Assembly: GCA_020851465.1 (NCBI GenBank)
Contig: JADZCR010000005.1
Location: 124,001 to 188,000 of the forward strand
DNA: 64,000 nt
Source: Phycisphaeraceae bacterium
Lineage (GTDB): Bacteria; Planctomycetota; Phycisphaerae; Phycisphaerales; Phycisphaeraceae
Direction of reading: 5' to 3'
Part shown: positions 59,551 to 64,000 of the stretch, piece after piece
Position numbering within the stretch: position 1 is the stretch's first letter
Layout: every line of letters begins with the position of its first letter
The notes under the pieces: model-generated
The model's database searches: none
Told to the model about the DNA's origin: nothing
What the model saw: the letters and a program-made list of their open reading frames with translations, nothing else
Made by a program: the position numbers and the translations under genes

Positions 59551-59603
59551 TACACTTACTATCTAATTAATAATCGGCCATAAATAATTTCGGAGTATTT
59601 ATC

Positions 59604-61682
59604 TTGGCTACGCCAACGCGTCATTCTTCTCACCGCCCTGTACGTGCGGAACGGCGTCTTTTTCACAAACCCGGCTTGATTCATTTCTGGGTGCTCAATG
59701 ACGACTGCACCGACGAAGTGATGAACAAGATGATGCACGCTTTTGCTAAGAGTGATGCTGCCGCTGTCTGCCTCCATCCACGCTGCGGCCTGCGTGTGCC
59801 ATATGGCGGTGCAGACTGGTTTGACCTAATCCGTAAAACCACAGAACGATGCGCCAAGCTTGGTCTTCAGGTATGGCTTTACGATGAAGATCCATATCCC
59901 AGTGGCGCATGCGGCGGCCGTGTGTTTATTGAGCGGCCTGAATTTGAGGCGCGTGCTATCGAACGCTTCGAGTTCAATCCTGCGGAGTCCAAAGGCGATA
60001 ACCTTTTCTACTTCCCGACCGGAAACCTGCTCTGGTGCGGCTTGGTCAATACTAAAACCGGAGAGACTACGGACTGGACCGAACGAGTTGGTACAGTTCG
60101 GCGAAACTGGAAAATCCTCGATAAGTGGGACAGCCGATTTTATTACCCCGCCACACCGCTCTACTCGCATCCGCGATCATGGGCAGAGACCCCTGAATAT
60201 GCCGTAAGCTTTGGCCCGGTACCCAAGCCTGCCGCGGCAAGTCCGACTCTGCCGCCAGATACGAAATTGGTCGCATTCGTTGCCCGTCCGTGCGGACGGG
60301 GCGCGATTTATGGTGGACTTCCCGACAGTCTGAATCCAGAGGCGACGAAATATTTTATCCAACTCACCCATCAGAAATACAAAGAAGTATTGGGGGACAT
60401 GCTGGGTAAAGAAGTGCCAGCCATTTTCACTGACGAGCCTAAGTGGTATGCCCATAAACCTTGGACGATGGGCATGTTCGAGGACTTTGAGCGGCAGTTC
60501 GGTTATGACCTCCGTCCTCGGCTCGAACTGCTCTTTAACAACTCGTCCGACGATCAGGCTGTACTCACCCGCCTTCAATACCGACAGTGGTGCACGGAAC
60601 GCTTTGAGAAGTCATGGCTGAAACCAATAGCCGATTGGTGTAATCGGAACAATCTCGTACTCACAGGCCATATCAGCCCTGAGGACGACCCCGTCGAGCA
60701 GAGCGGATACACCGGGAATCTCCACTACTACTGGCGACATTTTGGTTTGGCGGGGATCGACCTAATTATTCCCGCTGTGGGGGACCACAATCATACGTTG
60801 ATCAACGTCGGCATCGTCAGCGCGGTCTCCGCAGCATCACAGCACAAGCTTTCGGGTGTGATGAGTGAGTCGCTTGGCGCGTCCGGCCTGCACCCAGACA
60901 TGAAGCAAAGCGGAAAGGTGCTGCTTTGGCAGACAATGATGGGGTTGACCTCGCCAGTGATTCACTATTGCCAAAACTCAATCGAGGGATTGCGCGAATA
61001 CGATGCGCCGCCTGACTTTGGGCCGTTCAGTCCGCATTGGCCGGCTATGGTGAAGATTCACCGGGAGGTTGCTGCCATTCAGCCTTACGTTCGTGACGCG
61101 ACTCAGGTTGCGCCGGTTGCTTTGCTTTGGAATGTGCGGAGTTGGTGGATGCAGGATGTGGATTGGCAGACAGAGCCTACCGGCATGCGGTCCGATTTTA
61201 ATGCACTGCTGGCCGGATGCCTCGACCGGCAGGTTGGCACGCAGATCATTGATGAGATCGTGCTATGGGATGCCGAGGTTTCACGCGGCGAAATCGTTAT
61301 TGGCTATTCTCGATATTCGCACCTTGTCGTGCCTTCGTGTTCGATTCTGCACGAAAAAACAATAGCCAAACTTCGGGCTGCACAACGCGCCGGAGTGGAA
61401 GTATTCTTCGCAGGCCGAACTCTACCGACGATCCAGCAAACTGAGAGTGCTATCAAACCGCTCGACTTGGGCTGGCTGCCACAGCATGACATTGACGCAG
61501 CGGTACATCTTTTGCCGCGTTTAATCAATCTCGAAGGAGACCTGACGGATATTCGGTGTACCGCTTGGGTCAAAGGCGGTAAAACCACGTATCTTTTAAT
61601 GAATCTTCGTGAATCGCCATGGCGTGGCAGACTGAAAGGTAAGCCGATCACGTTAGCTGCCGGAAAAGTGGTTGTGAGGTAA
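59604..61682 (+). CDS. GH106-like / family-2-related glycoside hydrolase
   Basis: The 692-residue protein begins 'RLFHKPGLIHFWVLNDD' and has 'LHPRCGLRVPYGG' near 55 and 'QVWLYDEDPYPSGACGGRV' near 90. This is the pattern of the large GH106-like family in planctomycetes and Verrucomicrobia that includes alpha-L-rhamnosidases. 'PAIFTDEPKWY' near 275 carries a candidate catalytic acid. No signal peptide is seen. A TTG start has GGAG 8 bases upstream. It lacks the C-terminal beta-sandwich that longer relatives (usually over 900 residues) carry, so it is either a compact type or C-terminally shortened. Confidence 0.65.
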   Translation: MATPTRHSSHRPVRAERRLFHKPGLIHFWVLNDDCTDEVMNKMMHAFAKSDAAAVCLHPRCGLRVPYGGADWFDLIRKTTERCAKLGLQVWLYDEDPYPSGACGGRVFIERPEFEARAIERFEFNPAESKGDNLFYFPTGNLLWCGLVNTKTGETTDWTERVGTVRRNWKILDKWDSRFYYPATPLYSHPRSWAETPEYAVSFGPVPKPAAASPTLPPDTKLVAFVARPCGRGAIYGGLPDSLNPEATKYFIQLTHQKYKEVLGDMLGKEVPAIFTDEPKWYAHKPWTMGMFEDFERQFGYDLRPRLELLFNNSSDDQAVLTRLQYRQWCTERFEKSWLKPIADWCNRNNLVLTGHISPEDDPVEQSGYTGNLHYYWRHFGLAGIDLIIPAVGDHNHTLINVGIVSAVSAASQHKLSGVMSESLGASGLHPDMKQSGKVLLWQTMMGLTSPVIHYCQNSIEGLREYDAPPDFGPFSPHWPAMVKIHREVAAIQPYVRDATQVAPVALLWNVRSWWMQDVDWQTEPTGMRSDFNALLAGCLDRQVGTQIIDEIVLWDAEVSRGEIVIGYSRYSHLVVPSCSILHEKTIAKLRAAQRAGVEVFFAGRTLPTIQQTESAIKPLDLGWLPQHDIDAAVHLLPRLINLEGDLTDIRCTAWVKGGKTTYLLMNLRESPWRGRLKGKPITLAAGKVVVR

Positions 61683-61744
61683 CCGCCAGCAGTCCGCTAC
61701 GGATTGTTTTCATGGCACGAACGAACTTTGCAGGAAAAGTTCGC

Positions 61745-63133
61745 TCAACCTTTCGCTTCAAATCTTCCGAACACTCCACACGCAGTGCCGCTGCTCGTAT
61801 CCATTGCGATGGCGATACGGTTACGTCCATGACGAAACTTGACAGATAACGAGATTTGGTCCGCTATCGCAGGATTCTTGCCGTGTCCTGTATGGATATC
61901 CTTGCCGTTAAGCCAGATTCGCACCGGCGCGTCATAACCAAAGTGCAGGAACCCATCTTCCACTGGTCCCACCTCGATATCCGTAACGAAATACGCGATG
62001 CCTTTTTTTCCAAATATGATGTGACTGGCATCAGCAAAACCACATTCCTGTGATTGATCGCTGGTAATTTGATGCCATTTGATTTTACTCTTAGATGGAT
62101 CGGGCGGAACTGCAGACGCAAGGCTGCCTGGCAGTTTCAATACCTCCGATACTTTCCATTGAGAAATATAGGGCACATCAAAAATTACATCCGCGAGATA
62201 AATCTGTGGATGTGACCACTGATCAAGTGACGGATCCTTTAGAGCGTTGTGCCCTGAGTAATAAGAGAGGGCAACGCGTCGTCGGTTATGTGGATGCTTT
62301 GCAACCCCCATATACGACAGATCAAACCCGGGGCCTGAGGGCAGAACAATTTTCATTTCGGGTTTGTCGCCTTCGAGTTTAAATATCGCGACATGGGCTG
62401 CAGAAGGCGTGATGAACCATCGTCCCGAAAACCAGATATCGTTACCTGTCAGCCACAGTGCGGGACCGGCGAGAGGTACATCAATTTCCAGTTTGTCCCA
62501 TGTCTTGTACGGCGGCAATGAACGCATGATCATCGGCTTATGGCTGCGATGTTCCCGCCTAACAATCATGGTGACTGCGCCATCGGCTGCAAAATCCATG
62601 TTGCATTCGTTCGGCTGATCGGTACCGGCATGGAGAACCCGCTGCTTCTTCCATTTCAAACCATCTTTACTCGTAAACCACGCGATTTCGCTTGATTTTC
62701 CGGGGATGATCTCGCGGTAACCTGAACAGTAGTGCGTACCCTTGAAATATTCAGGACGCCACATGATGTAGTTGCCGGTTCCGCTGTATCGCATCCACGG
62801 TGACCACTCAAGTCCATTATCGGTGTACGCGCAACCAGCGTGATATACGCCAGGTTGGGTGGTGTTGGCTTCAAAGCCGCAGACGAATAACCGTTTGTCC
62901 TCTTTCTGATATAGATGCGCATCACGAGTATCGAAGCGTCCACGGATGACTGCAGCGTTGTCGAAACTTACTCCTTCATTTCGGCTGCGCAGAACCACGA
63001 TCTTTCCTTCATTACAGACATGTGCATCACCTTGGCGGTAGGACACGTATAGCGAACCCTTGAAAAAGCGGGCGCCGGTGAAAGCGTTGTGATTTGAGTC
63101 ATCGGTGACTTGTCGGAGAGAGCGGATTTTCAT
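61745..63133 (-). CDS. Sialidase-fold (beta-propeller) protein
   Basis: Repeated Asp-box-like motifs ('SRNEGVSFDN', 'TDNGLEWSPW', 'SKDGLKWKK') mark the six-bladed propeller of sialidases and related glycosidases in the first 330 residues. A C-terminal module (about 355-460) looks like a galactose-binding beta-sandwich ('VRIWLNGKDIHTGHG', 'RIAIAMD'). No signal peptide is visible. The ATG at 63133 (462 residues) has GGGAAAG upstream. The partial esterase lies 53 bases upstream in the same direction, so the two are probably co-transcribed. Sialidase activity itself is not proven. Confidence 0.6.
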   Translation of the reverse strand: MKIRSLRQVTDDSNHNAFTGARFFKGSLYVSYRQGDAHVCNEGKIVVLRSRNEGVSFDNAAVIRGRFDTRDAHLYQKEDKRLFVCGFEANTTQPGVYHAGCAYTDNGLEWSPWMRYSGTGNYIMWRPEYFKGTHYCSGYREIIPGKSSEIAWFTSKDGLKWKKQRVLHAGTDQPNECNMDFAADGAVTMIVRREHRSHKPMIMRSLPPYKTWDKLEIDVPLAGPALWLTGNDIWFSGRWFITPSAAHVAIFKLEGDKPEMKIVLPSGPGFDLSYMGVAKHPHNRRRVALSYYSGHNALKDPSLDQWSHPQIYLADVIFDVPYISQWKVSEVLKLPGSLASAVPPDPSKSKIKWHQITSDQSQECGFADASHIIFGKKGIAYFVTDIEVGPVEDGFLHFGYDAPVRIWLNGKDIHTGHGKNPAIADQISLSVKFRHGRNRIAIAMDTSSGTACGVFGRFEAKG

Positions 63134-63186
63134 AACGATCTTTCCCAATTAGTGATATGGATATTGGATATTTGTGAAGTGAAAAA

Positions 63187-64000
63187 TTAACTCAGCTTAA
63201 ACCACTTCTTGAAGTACGCAATGACGTTTGCGGTGGTGATACCAGCGCAATGCCCACCATCAAACCACGTATCTTCGTAGTGATCGTCAGCCCCCAGCAG
63301 GCGATAACCGTGACGAATTTCATCGCGAGCAGTTTGTGACTGAGTCCACCACGCAGGGCGATTTTCAGGTGCTATCCCTGAGTCATTCCGGCCATCCATT
63401 ATCCACATGGGGCGGGGTGCGACCAAAGCTCCCGTATGAGCACTTGAGCAGGGGATCGTCGCATCCGGCCGGAGTGTTGTTGTTGCAGAGGCGAACATAT
63501 GCTTGAAGTAACCTTCGGGTGGATCACTGGGAAGATAGATATTTGTGCTGCTGACGATTGCTGCTGACACGCGCTCGTCCACCGCTGCAAAATACAACGA
63601 GCTCCATCCGCCTCCTGAGCAACCCAGTGAGCCAATACGTGACATATCCACATCGTGCCGTCTTGCCAGAGCATCAAGCGTTCGAGGCAAGTCGATCATC
63701 CGGAGTGCGGTGTAAGACAATCCCAGGGCTTCAAGACGCAGACGGTAAATACCGGGGTTTGTTTCGCCCTGTTCACCGCAACCACGACAGTCGGGCACCC
63801 AAACCAGACAACGTAGAGCCTCAGCCAGAAGATAAGGTTGAAACTCTAACTCATTACTTAATTGTGTACGTGGGATGGATGGATCCTCATCTCCCGTAAA
63901 CATCTGTTTTCCGGGTCCGCTTCCGTGAAGCCAGAAAAGGAGAGGCATCTTTGCGGGAGCAGGCCCTTTGGGACGCACGAGATATCCTGGCATCCACAAT
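63187..64000 (-). CDS. Alpha/beta-hydrolase esterase, N-terminus cut by window edge
   Basis: The visible 270 residues include oxyanion 'LLFWLHGSGPG', nucleophile elbow 'GSLGCSGGG' with Ser near 148, acid candidate in 'MDGRND' and a His in 'GGHCAG', the full hydrolase triad. The fold resembles dienelactone hydrolase or acetyl-xylan-esterase-like enzymes that deacylate polysaccharides. The gene starts beyond position 64000; the TTG at 63999 is not a convincing start. It precedes the sialidase-fold gene. Confidence 0.75.
   Translation of the reverse strand, partial: LWMPGYLVRPKGPAPAKMPLLFWLHGSGPGKQMFTGDEDPSIPRTQLSNELEFQPYLLAEALRCLVWVPDCRGCGEQGETNPGIYRLRLEALGLSYTALRMIDLPRTLDALARRHDVDMSRIGSLGCSGGGWSSLYFAAVDERVSAAIVSSTNIYLPSDPPEGYFKHMFASATTTLRPDATIPCSSAHTGALVAPRPMWIMDGRNDSGIAPENRPAWWTQSQTARDEIRHGYRLLGADDHYEDTWFDGGHCAGITTANVIAYFKKWFKLS

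Noticed and set aside
61722..61743. 8-bp hairpin between two convergent genes (GH106-like and sialidase-fold)
   Set aside because: No T-rich tract on either strand, so a terminator cannot be supported.

Overview
The window is a single gene-dense bacterial chromosome stretch with no rRNA, tRNA, CRISPR array or insertion sequence that I can see. The gene content points to Planctomycetota, most likely a Phycisphaerae-type lineage: MoxR/DUF58/VWA membrane clusters, Gfo/Idh oxidoreductases, a ceramidase-like protein, GH106-like and very large lipoprotein glycosidases, Kdo synthesis (kdsA) and an Mla-type lipid transporter in a Gram-negative envelope. This placement is inferred from gene families, not from a marker-gene tree. 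Many genes lack a clear Shine-Dalgarno sequence and several use GTG or TTG starts.

Region by region. 1-2261: 3' end of a VWA/GATase-like membrane protein and a coiled-coil membrane protein. 2312-6007: structured leader, carB and a bidirectional terminator. 6031-9871 (minus): PilZ protein; an mlaF-mlaD-lipoprotein unit without a permease, ended by a strong terminator; a YfcE-like phosphoesterase. 9964-12764: secreted protein coupled to a SpoIID-domain lipoprotein. 12813-19309 (minus): Gfo/Idh oxidoreductase, LOG-family protein, GNAT acetyltransferase, U32 peptidase/RlhA-like protein and HDOD protein. 19487-25994: small membrane protein, prenyl synthase, rpsP-trmD with a possible attenuator between them, orphan OppF-type ATPase, HtrA protease and panB. 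26117-31649: EF-hand/TPR secreted protein, Rieske protein and an asymmetric heterodimeric ABC exporter. 31758-38102 (plus): fbaB, DegT aminotransferase, ceramidase-like protein, class V aminotransferase and a second LOG protein. 38199-41729: yeast-type cytosine deaminase divergent from a tightly coupled hydrolase-deoC-kdsA operon, then a small membrane protein. 41962-49085: complete coiled-coil / VWA / MoxR / DUF58 cluster, whose first two members are paralogues of the two genes at the left edge. 49153-55041: enolase-superfamily enzyme, dnaB, GH20-like hexosaminidase and a HAL2-like phosphatase. 55115-64000: carbohydrate-degradation locus with a 1442-residue lipoprotein glycosidase, a divergent GH106-like hydrolase, a sialidase-fold protein and a partial esterase.

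How the genes fit together. Envelope biology dominates: Kdo synthesis, lipid transport, HtrA, SpoIID-type peptidoglycan processing, an exporter and two VWA-type membrane complexes. Glycan turnover dominates the right end. Core genes (carB, rpsP, trmD, dnaB, panB, fbaB, prenyl synthase) are interspersed. No stretch longer than 300 bases lacks a gene. The longest gaps are 24875-25133 (HtrA leader, with a hairpin), 35482-35734 (nothing recognised), 6496-6739 (terminator), 41730-41961 (nothing recognised) and 18130-18349 (terminator).

The most interesting signals are the two copies of the VWA/coiled-coil pair, two enzymes whose closest remembered relatives are fungal (FCY1-type cytosine deaminase and HAL2-type nucleotidase), mutually exclusive hairpins between rpsP and trmD, complementary degenerate ATP sites in the ABC pair, the permease-less Mla unit, and an 18-bp perfect dyad between two divergent glycosidase genes. 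I did not find a clearly new defence or mobile system.
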